Positions 1 through 8,574 of a DNA stretch of 64,000 nt are shown piece after piece. The translations under genes were made by a program, and so were the position numbers. Where the stretch lies: positions 310,001-374,000 of the forward strand of contig NZ_CP042968.1 in the NCBI RefSeq assembly GCF_001693515.2, in the 5' to 3' direction. Within the stretch, counting starts at the first letter, position 1. Each line of letters opens with the position of its first letter. The notes beneath the pieces are model-generated. The model saw nothing but the letters and a program-made list of their open reading frames with translations, searched no databases and was not told where the DNA came from. Source of the DNA: Bradyrhizobium paxllaeri. GTDB taxonomy: Bacteria; Pseudomonadota; Alphaproteobacteria; Rhizobiales; Xanthobacteraceae.

Positions 1-312
1 CTTGCTCAGGAAACAGGTTGCTCCCGCCTTCATGGCGCGGTCGCGGTCGCTTTCGACTGAGAAGGCCGTGACGAAGATGAACGGAAACCTGTACCCGGTG
101 GCGAGCAAATGAGCCTGCAGGTCGAGCCCGCTCATGGCGGGCATTCTGATATCCGTTATCACGCATGACGTATCGTTCAGGCGCGGCGATCGCAGGAATT
201 CCTCGGCCGACGCAAATGTATTCACGACGTAGCCGAGCGACCGCACGAGATTGTGGGTCGCGGCGCGAACCGATCCGTCATCGTCGATGATTGATATGAT
301 CGGGCTGGACAA
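1..312 (-). CDS. Response regulator receiver protein (partial, cut by window edge)
   Basis: The minus strand encodes the first 104 residues of a CheY-like receiver domain. Visible are the acidic cluster IDDDGS near residue 8, the phospho-acceptor aspartate in the block ITDIRMPAMSGLDLQ, and the switch threonine in FVTAF; the domain's terminal K follows in FLSK at the window edge. The frame has no nearby ATG. The best start is TTG at 312, preceded by AAAGGA about 5 bases upstream. It lies 93 bp behind the FixJ-like regulator on the same strand, so it is probably the third gene of that two-component operon. Whether it carries an output domain cannot be seen because the gene leaves the window. 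Confidence 0.75.
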   Translation of the reverse strand, partial: MSSPIISIIDDDGSVRAATHNLVRSLGYVVNTFASAEEFLRSPRLNDTSCVITDIRMPAMSGLDLQAHLLATGYRFPFIFVTAFSVESDRDRAMKAGATCFLSK

Positions 313-405
313 GGCATTCCTTTGTGGAGACGACCAGAGGGTGTGTTCTGCTGTGCCGCCGCGTAGGGGAAGAGTGCGCTGCAAATCAGGGCGGGAAAAT
401 CATAC

Positions 406-1074
406 TTAGGTTTGCGGCTGACCGGATGCGGGTCCGATCCCGAGCAGCTCGGCCATCCTCACCAGGTCCGGCAGCGACTTCGCCCCCATTTTCCGCATGA
501 TGTGCCCGCGATGGATCTTCACCGTGATCTCGGCCAGGCCGATTTCGGCTGCAATCTGCTTGTTCATGAGCCCCGTCGTCACGAGCGCCATCACCTGCCG
601 CTCCCGGGGAGTGAGGGTCGCGAAAAGCTCGTGCAGATTTGAGAGAACCTTCGCTTCATCGCGGCTGTTGCGGTCGCGTTCGATTGCCGCGGTTACGGCA
701 TCCAGCATGTCCTGATCGCGGAACGGCTTGGTCAGAAAATCGACGGCCCCGGCCTTCATGGCGCGGACCGTCATCGGAATATCGCCATGACCCGTCATGA
801 AGATGATCGGGATCTGAATGTCGGCCTTGGCGAGTTCGGCCTGAAAGTCGAGACCGCTCAGGCGGGGCAACCTGATGTCGAGGATCAGGCAACTGGGGAC
901 ATTCGGAAGCTTGCATTGCAGAAACTCGTGAGCCGAACCGAACGCCTCGACGCGCAACCCCACTGACCGGAAGAGACTGCTCAGTGCCTCACGTACCGAC
1001 GCATCGTCGTCGATGACGAAGACGATCGGGTCTTCGGCGCCTGCGAGGGAAGGCGATGCCTGGCGCCCGGTCAC
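406..1074 (-). CDS. FixJ-family response regulator (receiver + LuxR-type HTH)
   Basis: A two-domain DNA-binding response regulator of about 222 residues. The receiver domain (roughly 15-130) has the acidic triad IDDD, the phospho-acceptor Asp66 in LILDIRLP, and the signatures FMTGHGD and FLTKPF. The C-terminal LuxR/FixJ helix-turn-helix begins LTPRERQVM and contains the recognition segment EITVKIHRGHIMRKM. The GTG start at 1074 overlaps the kinase stop by 3 bases (GTGA), which indicates translational coupling; a longer upstream reading frame is only the shifted end of the kinase gene. The cognate sensor is almost certainly the adjacent kinase. It resembles FixJ/TodT/StyR-type regulators, but its target genes cannot be told from the sequence. 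Confidence 0.88.
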   Translation of the reverse strand: MTGRQASPSLAGAEDPIVFVIDDDASVREALSSLFRSVGLRVEAFGSAHEFLQCKLPNVPSCLILDIRLPRLSGLDFQAELAKADIQIPIIFMTGHGDIPMTVRAMKAGAVDFLTKPFRDQDMLDAVTAAIERDRNSRDEAKVLSNLHELFATLTPRERQVMALVTTGLMNKQIAAEIGLAEITVKIHRGHIMRKMGAKSLPDLVRMAELLGIGPASGQPQT

Positions 1075-2837
1075 GGTGCATCCTCCTGATCCAGCGGCAG
1101 GGTGAAGCTGAATGTCGCGCCAGGGCCGGTATTTCCAGACGCGGACAGCCGTCCGCCATGAGCGTCGACGATGGAGCGGCAGATCGACAGGCCCATCCCC
1201 ATGCCACCGGATTTGGTGGTGAAGAAGGCGTCGAACAGCCGATCCGCATTCTCGGTGGCGAGCCCGACGCCGCAATCCTTCACTGTCACCATGATCTGCC
1301 GGGCTTCGTCCTGGCACGTCCGAATCATCAGTTCCCGCGGCCGGTCCATGACCGGTTGCATGGCCTCGATGCCGTTGATGACCAGGTTCAGGATCACTTG
1401 TTGCAACTGGACCCGATCGGCGACGACGAGGGGGAGATCGGAGGAGAGTTCCAGCCGTAGCCATATCCGGTGGTTGAGCAGTTCATGCTGCACCAGGCTG
1501 ATGACCTCATTGATGACATCGTTGATGTTGAGGGGCGCTTTCTGATCGGGAGCCTTGTTCACGAGCGCGCGGACACGCTGGATCACTTCGCCGGCCCGAT
1601 TGCCGTCCTTGATGATTGACTCCAGGGTCCCGCGCGCTTCCTTCAGATCGGGAGGATCGCGATCGAGCCAGCGCCGGCATGCCGCCGCATTGGTGACGAC
1701 GGCGGCGAGCGGCTGGTTCACCTCATGGGCGATCGACGCGGCAAGTTCGCCAAGCGCGGTCACGCGCGTGACATGCGCGAGGGTCGCCTGCGCTTCATGC
1801 AATTTCATCTCGGCTCGCTTGCGGGCCGTGATATCGGTCACCGCGCCGACAAATTCCATCTCGCCCGACGCATCCGTTACGGCATGCGCGGTGGCATGGA
1901 CATGTTTGACCGAGCCGTCGGGCATCAGCAATCGATATCCGTGCGCAAAGTCCTTTCCGTCGCGGGACGCGCGGTCGATGGTCTGTTCCACGCGCGCGCG
2001 ATCGTCTGGATGAACGCGCTGGAAGATCGTGGCGTGCTTAATGGAGGGGTCCTTGTCGTAGCCGAACATTCTGAATGTTTCTTCCGACCAGATGATTTCG
2101 CCGCTGGCGACGCGCCAGCCGAAGCTGCCTGTGCGGCTTAATCGCTGAGCTTCGGCCAGGTACATTTCACTCTGCCGCAAGGCATTTTCAGCCTCCTTGC
2201 GTTCGGTGATGTCCTCGCATGCGATCAGCACGATCAGTTGATTGTCGAGCCGCCGCACGGCCTTGGCGTTTTCACGAACCCAGAGCGACGAACCGTCCTT
2301 GCGAACCTTGCAGATTTCCCAACTATGGGTTTGGCCGATGTTCTCTAGGCATACGGCAACATTGCTCTGGGCGGCACGTTGCTCTTCGGCAGGAAAGACC
2401 TTCAGCACGGATTTTCCAAGCAATTCGCTGACGGAGTAGCCAAGCTGTGCGGCGCCGAACGTGTTGACGGACAGCACGGTCCCCGTCGCATCGACCATGA
2501 AGTACATCACCGGGTTATGCTCGAACACCTCCTTCCATTGCGCCTCGCTGTTGCGCAGCGTTTCGATCGCGTGCGCTTCGGCGCTCATTCGGCCCCGAAG
2601 CATCGCTTCCATCTGCCGGCGCGTGCGGCCCACCCGGCCCATCAGGATCAACGAGGCGGCAAGCGAAGCGATCAGCAGCGCGAGGGCGGCGAAATGAGGG
2701 ACGGCCATCGGGACCGGACCGACCAGCAGCCAGATACCGGCTACCGCTCCCAACGCCAGCGCCATGCTGCCGAGCAGCCATTGCTCGGCCGAGCGCCAGG
2801 ACTTTATCGTCGGCTCACGCATCATCAGCACTGACAC
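1071..2837 (-). CDS. Membrane-anchored PAS-domain sensor histidine kinase
   Basis: A 588-residue sensor kinase. Two hydrophobic segments (about 20-40 and 46-67) anchor it in the membrane with almost no periplasmic loop. Two PAS domains follow (about 95-215 and 230-340; the second ends in a PAC-like GAVTDITARK), then a HisKA domain with phospho-acceptor His371 in SIAHEVNQPLAAV, and an HATPase domain with N box (NLVINGIEAM), G1 box (VKDCGVGLA) and G2 box (GGMGMGLSI). The HEVNQPL H-box is typical of FixL-type kinases that partner FixJ-type regulators, as here. The first PAS shows no obvious haem-binding FixL signature, so oxygen sensing is not supported. The start is GTG at 2837; ATGs at 2825 and 2822 are alternatives. 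Confidence 0.9.
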   Translation of the reverse strand: MSVLMMREPTIKSWRSAEQWLLGSMALALGAVAGIWLLVGPVPMAVPHFAALALLIASLAASLILMGRVGRTRRQMEAMLRGRMSAEAHAIETLRNSEAQWKEVFEHNPVMYFMVDATGTVLSVNTFGAAQLGYSVSELLGKSVLKVFPAEEQRAAQSNVAVCLENIGQTHSWEICKVRKDGSSLWVRENAKAVRRLDNQLIVLIACEDITERKEAENALRQSEMYLAEAQRLSRTGSFGWRVASGEIIWSEETFRMFGYDKDPSIKHATIFQRVHPDDRARVEQTIDRASRDGKDFAHGYRLLMPDGSVKHVHATAHAVTDASGEMEFVGAVTDITARKRAEMKLHEAQATLAHVTRVTALGELAASIAHEVNQPLAAVVTNAAACRRWLDRDPPDLKEARGTLESIIKDGNRAGEVIQRVRALVNKAPDQKAPLNINDVINEVISLVQHELLNHRIWLRLELSSDLPLVVADRVQLQQVILNLVINGIEAMQPVMDRPRELMIRTCQDEARQIMVTVKDCGVGLATENADRLFDAFFTTKSGGMGMGLSICRSIVDAHGGRLSASGNTGPGATFSFTLPLDQEDAP

Positions 2838-3578
2838 TCGGCCATTCCCGAGCGGCGCTGCGTCGCTTGCTGTTCACAATCATCAGCGGCGACAACGTCG
2901 CCCTCCTAACAGGCTGGATGTTACCAGCTTTTCGGATGTCCGAACGGTAAAATCGGCCCGTTCTCCAAGCTCCGTCGAGCTCCGGGCGCGATCTTCCGTC
3001 GCACGAGGCCCAGGCTGTGATCCTAAACCTTCGTATGGCCCGCTCAACCGAATGGAAAGTTTGGGGTCAACCTCCGTTCAATGGCCCGCTGCTTCTCGAT
3101 GATTACGCTGACTGGCGAACCGGATGGCGGCAGAACGCCGGTATTGCCATGCGGAAAAGTGTCGCGGAAAACCCATCGATCTGACGTCTTGCCGGTCGCA
3201 ACCGTCGCCGTTGTCAAACCCGCTCGTTCAGGGATTGCCGCTCTGGGGACTGATATGCCGAAAGCACGCCTGCAGTTGATCCTTTGCTCCGATGACATCA
3301 GACCCGAAGCAAGGCACCGAAGGTCCGACCGCAGCTTCCGACCTTCCGTGATTAACGGCGGCAAGCGGGCAATTGCCGTGCCGGCAGGGAACCCGTGGCA
3401 AGCTTGGCTCGAATTGTTCGACCTGGGTGTTCTGGTTTCCCAGACAAATTATCTCGCCTTCGTGGCGGCGAGCTTGGCGACACTGGAGTCGCAGGGCTGG
3501 GTAGAGCGACGCGAAACCCGTTGCCACGTTCACCGGCATTGATGGGTATTGCTTCGCTCGCAATGGCGGAGACAGCGA
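2838..3578. other. 741 bp gap with no recognisable gene
   Basis: Divergent promoters are not needed here, since the kinase and glnD are both on the minus strand. Several overlapping open frames occur (for example 3081-3542 plus and 3044-3364 minus), but none shows a recognisable domain, ribosome binding site or protein-like composition. The right end (about 3500-3570) has fragments resembling the palindromic repeats found elsewhere in the window: GGGTAGAGCGACGCGAAACCC and then ATTGCTTCGCTCGCAATG. I read the gap as decayed DNA plus repeat remnants, with the kinase promoter near 2840-2950. A rapidly evolving small gene cannot be excluded. Confidence 0.4.
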
Positions 3579-6374
3579 CTACGCCGCCGGCTTGGCGACG
3601 TTGTCCTCGCTGGAGAGCAGATGGATCAGCGCGCTCTTGATCGCGGCCTGGCGGGTCGGGGCGGTGATCTGGGCGCCGAGCAGATCGGTGACGTAGAACA
3701 CGTCGCGGGCGCGTTCGCCGAAGGTCGCGACATGGGCGGAGGCGATGTTGAGGTTGAGCTTCGAGATCGCTGTCGTGAGCTGATACAGCAGGCCGGGGCG
3801 ATCGAGGCCGGAGACCTCGATCACGGTGTAGCGGTCCGACCACTGGTTGTTGATGGTGACCTCGGGCTCGACCACGAAGGCGCGCACCTTGCCGCGATTG
3901 GCGGCCTTGCGCGCCACCACCTCGGGCAGCCGCAATTTGCCTTCGAGCACGTGCTCGATCATCTCGCCGATCCGGGTGGCCCGCCGTCCCTCGTCCTCGT
4001 CGCGGTCGTATTCCCTTGATATCGCGATGGTGTCGAGCGCGCGGCCGTCGGTCGTGGTGTAGATCTGCGCGTCGACGATGTTGGCGCCGGCGGATGCGCA
4101 GGCTCCCGCAATGATCGACAGCAGCCACGGATGGTCGGTCGCAAGGATCGTCAGTTCGGTGACGCCGCGCGCCTCGTCGAAGCCGACATTGATCGCGAGC
4201 TGATGCCCGGCCTGTTCGCTGGCGCGGATGAAGCGCGCCTGGCGGATCTTTCGCGGCAAATCGACCTTGAGCCAGTAGGCCGGGTAATGCCGGGCGATAT
4301 AGGCGTTGAGTTCCGCTTCCGGCCACTCGGTGAACGCGGCGCGGAATTCGGACTGCGCCACGGCGATGCGTTGCGCGCGGTTCACTTCCGAGAAGCCGCC
4401 GGTCAGCACCGGCTCGGTTTCGTAATACAGCGTGCGCAGGAGCTGCGCCTTCCAGCCGTTCCAGACGCCGGGGCCGACGCCCCTGATGTCGGCGGTGGTC
4501 AGGATGGTCAGCAGCTTCATCTGTTCGACCGATTGCACGACGGCGGCGAAATTCTCGATCGTCTTGCGGTCGGAGAGGTCGCGCGACTGCGCCACCGTCG
4601 ACATCGTCAGGTGCTCTTCGATCAGCCAGGCCACGAGCTCGGTGTCGGCGGCGGAAAAGCCGAGCCGCGGGCACAATCGCCGCGCCACCCTGGCGCCCGC
4701 GATCGAATGATCTTCCGGGCGACCCTTGGCGACGTCGTGCAGCAGCGTCGCAATATAGATCACCGCGCGATGCTCGGGCTGGATCTTGCGGAACAGGTCG
4801 CTCGCGACCGTGAATTCGTCGTTGCCGCCGCGTTCGATCTCCTGCAGGAAGCCGATGCAGCGGATCAGATGCTCGTCCACCGTATAATGGTGGTACATGT
4901 TGAACTGCATCATCGACACGATCTTGCCGAAGGCGCGGATGAAGTGACCGAGCACGCCGGTCTCGTTCATCCGCCGCAGCACCGTCTCGGCGTCGTTCGA
5001 GGTCAGGATCTCCATGAAGAGACGGTTGGCTTCCGGGTTCTCCCGAAGCTGGGTGTTCACCAGTTTCAGCGAGCGCGTCACCATGCGCATCGCGTCGGGG
5101 TGGAAGGCGAGGTTGTTCTTCTGCGCCAGATGGAAGATCCGGATCAAATTGACCGGATCATGCTTGAAGACGTCGGGCGCGGCGAGGTTGATGCGGTTGT
5201 TGTCGATGATGAAGTCGTCGCTGTCGGGCACCCGCCGCCGCTTGGCGCCCGGCCGCAGCCGCGCCACCATGCGGCTCAGCACCGGCGCGGGCTTGGCCTG
5301 CTCGTCTTCCAGCTTGGCGCACAGGATCGCGGTCAGATCGCCGACGTCTTTCGCCACCAGGAAGTAGTGCTTCATGAAGCGTTCGACATCCTGCATGCCG
5401 GGATGCGAGGTGTAGCCGAGGCGGACCGCGATCTCGCGCTGCATGTCGAACGACAGCCGCTCCTCGGCGCGCCCCGAGACGAAATGCAGATTGCAGCGCA
5501 CTGACCACAGGAAATCGGCGCAGCGGCGGAAGGTGCGGTATTCCTGCGCGTCGAACACGCCGCGCTCGACCAGTTCGTCGGTCTCGCGCACGCGATAGAC
5601 ATATTTGGCGATCCAGAACAGCGTGTGCAGGTCACGCAGTCCGCCCTTGCCGTCCTTGACGTTGGGTTCGACCAGGTAGCGCGACTGCCCGGCGCGGCGG
5701 TGCCGCTCCTCGCGCTCGGCGAGTTTGGCGGTGACGAATTCCGAAGCCGTGCCCTGCACCACGTCCTTGTCGAACCGGGCCACCAGTTCGTCATAGAGCG
5801 GCTGGTCGCCGGTCAAAAAGCGCGTCTCCAGGATCGCAGTGCGGATCGTCATGTCACCGCGCGCCTGGCGGATGCATTCGTCGACCGAACGCGTGGCGTG
5901 GCCGACCTTCAATCCCATGTCCCACAGGCAATAGAGAATGGCTTCAGCGACCTGCTCGCCCCAGGCGGTCTGCTTGTAGGGCAGGATGAACAACAGATCG
6001 ATGTCGGATTCCGGCGCCATCAGCCCGCGGCCATAACCACCGGTGGCGACGACAGCCATGCGCTCGGCGCCGGAGGGCACGTGCGAGCGATAGAGATGCC
6101 GCGTCGCTGCCGAATAGAGGATGCGGATGATTTCGTCCTGCATGAAGCACAGCCGCTCGGCGCAACGGCGGCCGTGGCGGTCCTTCAGCAGCACCGCCTG
6201 CGCGGTGGCGCGCGCTGCGATCATCTCGGCTTTCAGGAGTTGCGCCAGCGCCGAGCGAAACACGTCCTCGCGGCCGGCATGTTTCTCGGCGAGGGCATCG
6301 ACCGCGGCGGTAACCCGCGCGGTATCGAAACGGTCATCCGCCTCGGGGCGGTCCTCAGTCACGACGCTGTCCAT
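3579..6374 (-). CDS. glnD: Bifunctional [protein-PII] uridylyltransferase / uridylyl-removing enzyme
   Basis: The central nitrogen sensor. It uridylylates PII proteins (GlnB/GlnK) when glutamine is low and removes UMP when glutamine is high. The nucleotidyltransferase domain has GGYGRG and the metal-binding DID near residues 112-126. A central HD domain contains LLHDVAKGRPEDHS for deuridylylation, and two ACT domains at the C terminus (from about residue 710) bind glutamine. The start is ATG at 6374 (MDSVVTED), with GGGGAG just upstream, giving 931 residues, normal for the family in Rhizobiales. A longer frame to 6464 adds residues that do not look native. All catalytic motifs are intact. It is divergent from the ABC transporter operon, with a 196 bp shared promoter region. 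Confidence 0.96.
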   Translation of the reverse strand: MDSVVTEDRPEADDRFDTARVTAAVDALAEKHAGREDVFRSALAQLLKAEMIAARATAQAVLLKDRHGRRCAERLCFMQDEIIRILYSAATRHLYRSHVPSGAERMAVVATGGYGRGLMAPESDIDLLFILPYKQTAWGEQVAEAILYCLWDMGLKVGHATRSVDECIRQARGDMTIRTAILETRFLTGDQPLYDELVARFDKDVVQGTASEFVTAKLAEREERHRRAGQSRYLVEPNVKDGKGGLRDLHTLFWIAKYVYRVRETDELVERGVFDAQEYRTFRRCADFLWSVRCNLHFVSGRAEERLSFDMQREIAVRLGYTSHPGMQDVERFMKHYFLVAKDVGDLTAILCAKLEDEQAKPAPVLSRMVARLRPGAKRRRVPDSDDFIIDNNRINLAAPDVFKHDPVNLIRIFHLAQKNNLAFHPDAMRMVTRSLKLVNTQLRENPEANRLFMEILTSNDAETVLRRMNETGVLGHFIRAFGKIVSMMQFNMYHHYTVDEHLIRCIGFLQEIERGGNDEFTVASDLFRKIQPEHRAVIYIATLLHDVAKGRPEDHSIAGARVARRLCPRLGFSAADTELVAWLIEEHLTMSTVAQSRDLSDRKTIENFAAVVQSVEQMKLLTILTTADIRGVGPGVWNGWKAQLLRTLYYETEPVLTGGFSEVNRAQRIAVAQSEFRAAFTEWPEAELNAYIARHYPAYWLKVDLPRKIRQARFIRASEQAGHQLAINVGFDEARGVTELTILATDHPWLLSIIAGACASAGANIVDAQIYTTTDGRALDTIAISREYDRDEDEGRRATRIGEMIEHVLEGKLRLPEVVARKAANRGKVRAFVVEPEVTINNQWSDRYTVIEVSGLDRPGLLYQLTTAISKLNLNIASAHVATFGERARDVFYVTDLLGAQITAPTRQAAIKSALIHLLSSEDNVAKPAA

Positions 6375-6505
6375 GATCTCCCCGATATCGGACGGCGCAG
6401 GGGCTGTCACTGATGATTGTAAGCCAAAGGCAATTCTATGCTGGATTCCGTACCGCTTGGGCAAAGCTGTGCTTGCTCCGCCGCATTATGGGCATGTATT
6501 TTCTC

Positions 6506-6518
6506 GTTGCGTCGCAAC
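6506..6518. promoter_or_regulatory. Perfect 6-1-6 palindrome in the glnD / ABC importer divergent region
   Basis: GTTGCG-T-CGCAAC lies 53 bp upstream of the ABC binding-protein ATG and 131 bp upstream of glnD. It sits just before an AT-rich stretch (6519-6547) that could hold a plus-strand promoter. Its position and symmetry fit an operator for a dimeric regulator, but no regulator gene is adjacent and no known consensus is matched with confidence. Confidence 0.35.
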
Positions 6519-6570
6519 CTAACTTATTGAAAATAAATGATGTTTTTCAGCGTCTCAGGGGAGGGCGACC

Positions 6571-7545
6571 ATGCTCAGGATTTCACGGCGCGCAGTGGCT
6601 GCGGTTATCGCGCTTTCAACCTTGCTGCCCGGCGCGGCCTTTGCCGCCGACCCGCTCAAGGAGATTCGCATCGACTGGGCGACCTACAATCCGGTGTCGA
6701 TGATCCTCAAGCAGAAGGGATTGCTGGAGAAGGAGTTCGCCAAGGACGGTATCAGCATCGTCTGGGTGCAGTCGGCCGGTTCCAACAAGGCGCTCGAATT
6801 CCTCAACGCCGGCTCGATCGATTTCGGCTCGACCGCGGGCTCGGCGGCGCTGGTCGCCAGAATCAACGGCAACCCGATCAAGTCGATCTATGTCTATTCG
6901 CGCCCCGAATGGACCGCGCTGGTGACGGGGAAGGATTCCAAGATCGCCTCGGTTGCCGACCTCAAGGGCAAGCGTGTCGCGGTGACCCGCGGCACCGATC
7001 CGCACATCTTCCTGGTGCGCGCGCTGCTCGGCGCCGGTCTGACGGAAAAGGACATCACCCCGGTGCTGCTGCAGCACGCCGACGGCAAGACCGCGCTGAT
7101 CCGCGGCGACGTCGATGCCTGGGCCGGCCTCGATCCGATGATGGCGCAGGCCGAAGTCGAGGAGGGCGCCAAACTGTTCTTCCGCAAGGCGGACGCCAAC
7201 ACCTGGGGCATCCTCAATGTGCGCGAGCAGTTCCTGAAGGATCATCCCGACGCCGTTCGCCGCGTGCTCGCGATCTACGAGGAGGCGCGCAAATATTCGC
7301 TGGCCAATTACGACGACCTGAAGAAGACCTTCATCGGCGTGACGAAGCTGCCGGAAGCGGTCGTCGACAAGCAGCTCAAGGAACGCACCGAACTGACCCA
7401 CAGCCGCATCGGCGCAGCCCAACGCGAATCCATCCTCGCCGCGGGCCTCGCTTTGCAGCAGGCCGGCGTCGTCGATGCCAAGGTCGATGTGAAAGCGACG
7501 CTGGATGCGCTGATCGACGACCAGGTCCCACTGCCGACGAATTGA
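6571..7545 (+). CDS. Aliphatic sulfonate/taurine-type ABC transporter substrate-binding protein
   Basis: A 324-residue periplasmic binding protein of the SsuA/TauA/NMT1-like group. The N terminus is a Sec signal peptide (MLRISRR, hydrophobic core, cleavage after GAAFA). The mature part has family features: IDWATYNPVSMILKQKGLLE at the start of the first lobe, SAGSNKALEFLNAGSIDFG, and the hinge region with DLKGKRVAVTRGTDPH. The ATG is preceded by GGGGAGGG at good spacing. It is first in a binding protein-permease-ATPase operon, the usual order for this family. The ligand could be an alkanesulfonate, taurine, a pyrimidine precursor or a related small acid. No desulfonating monooxygenase (SsuD) is adjacent, so the sulfonate call rests on family resemblance only. 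Confidence 0.85.
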   Translation: MLRISRRAVAAVIALSTLLPGAAFAADPLKEIRIDWATYNPVSMILKQKGLLEKEFAKDGISIVWVQSAGSNKALEFLNAGSIDFGSTAGSAALVARINGNPIKSIYVYSRPEWTALVTGKDSKIASVADLKGKRVAVTRGTDPHIFLVRALLGAGLTEKDITPVLLQHADGKTALIRGDVDAWAGLDPMMAQAEVEEGAKLFFRKADANTWGILNVREQFLKDHPDAVRRVLAIYEEARKYSLANYDDLKKTFIGVTKLPEAVVDKQLKERTELTHSRIGAAQRESILAAGLALQQAGVVDAKVDVKATLDALIDDQVPLPTN

Positions 7546-7552
7546 CGCGTCC

Positions 7553-7689
7553 TTCCCTTCTCCCCTTGTGGGAGAAGGTGGCGCGAAGCGCCGGATGAGG
7601 GGTCTCTCTCCGCGGAGACAGACCCCTCACCCGTCTCGAATGAGCTGACGCTCATTCGATCCACTCTCTCCCACAAGGAGAGAGGGAAG
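7553..7689. repeat. Imperfect palindromic intergenic repeat between binding protein and permease
   Basis: The 183 bp between the first two genes of the ABC operon holds an imperfect inverted repeat. The arms begin CTTCCCTTCTCCCCTTGTGGGAGA and end CTCTCTCCCACAAGGAGAGAGGGAAG, with an inner pair GATGAGGGGT / ACCCCTCAC. This looks like a dispersed palindromic element of the Bradyrhizobium type inserted inside an operon. In RNA it would fold into a long hairpin and could lower expression of the permease and ATPase relative to the binding protein. Confidence 0.7.
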
Positions 7690-7728
7690 AGCGTCCACCT
7701 TGCAATCCCGCGCGAGAAGCGTCTTGCT

Positions 7729-8574
7729 ATGTCGATGACCGTCGAAATCCCGGCGCTGGAACGGACCGATGCGATGCCGCCGTCGCCTGCGCGCCTGCGC
7801 CGTTGTGCACGGCCGGCGCTTGGGCTGTTGCTGCCGGTCGGGCTGGCGCTGTTCTGGGAGCTCTGGGTCTGGCTCGGCTATTCCAACGGCCGGCTGGTGC
7901 CGCCGCCGACGAAGATCTTTGCCACCGTCATGGAGCTGGCGAGGAGTGGTGAACTGACGCGCCACGTCATGGCGACGGTGACGCGCGTCGGCGCCGGCTT
8001 CGGTCTCGGCGTCGTCGCCGGAACCATTCTGGGCGCGATCTCCGGCTATTGGGGTCTTGCGCGGCAGTTGCTCGATCCCACGGTGCAGGCGCTGCGCGCG
8101 ATTCCCTCGATCGCCTGGGTGCCGCTGTTTATCCTGTGGCTCGGCATTTTCGAGACCTCGAAGATCGCGCTGATCGCGGTCGGCGTGTTCTTCCCGGTCT
8201 ATCTCGGCGTGATGGGCGCGATCCTCGCCGTCGACCGCAAGATCGTCGAGGTCGGTCGTATTTTCCGCCTCTCGGGTCCGGCGATGATCCGCCGCATCCT
8301 GCTGCCGGCGGTGTTGCCGGCCTATGTCGTCGCGCTGCGCGTCGGCCTCGGCCTTGGCTGGATGTTCGTCGTCGCCGCCGAATTCATGGGCGCCTCCGAA
8401 GGGCTCGGCTATCTCCTGATCGACGGCCAGCAGCTCGGCAAGCCGGCGCAGATCGTGGCGGCGATCGTGATTTTTGCGATCCTCGGCAAGACCACCGACT
8501 GGCTGATCGAAGTCGCCACCGCGCCCTTGCTGCGCTGGCAGGATGCGTTCGGCCGCCAGAGCGGAGCGGCCTGA
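7729..8574 (+). CDS. ABC transporter permease (SsuC/TauC type)
   Basis: A 281-residue inner-membrane permease with about six hydrophobic segments and the binding-protein-dependent transport signature. The cytoplasmic EAA-like loop is recognisable around GRIFRLSGPAMIRRILLPAVLPAYVVALRVG (residues about 175-205), the contact site for the ATPase. The N-terminal 25 residues are polar and cytoplasmic. Its stop codon overlaps the start of the ATPase gene (TGATG), so the two are translationally coupled. It works with the binding protein at 6571 and the ATPase at 8574. Substrate specificity cannot be read from the permease. Confidence 0.88.
   Translation: MSMTVEIPALERTDAMPPSPARLRRCARPALGLLLPVGLALFWELWVWLGYSNGRLVPPPTKIFATVMELARSGELTRHVMATVTRVGAGFGLGVVAGTILGAISGYWGLARQLLDPTVQALRAIPSIAWVPLFILWLGIFETSKIALIAVGVFFPVYLGVMGAILAVDRKIVEVGRIFRLSGPAMIRRILLPAVLPAYVVALRVGLGLGWMFVVAAEFMGASEGLGYLLIDGQQLGKPAQIVAAIVIFAILGKTTDWLIEVATAPLLRWQDAFGRQSGAA

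Noticed and set aside
1071..2837. Calling the kinase FixL
   Set aside because: H-box and partner are FixL/FixJ-like, but I see no haem-binding PAS signature and no fix genes around.
3081..3542. 153-residue plus-strand open frame between the kinase and glnD
   Set aside because: No domain, no ribosome site, odd composition, and its 3' end runs through sequence resembling palindromic repeats.
4131..5504. 457-residue plus-strand open frame opposite glnD
   Set aside because: Antisense shadow of glnD without any recognisable motif.
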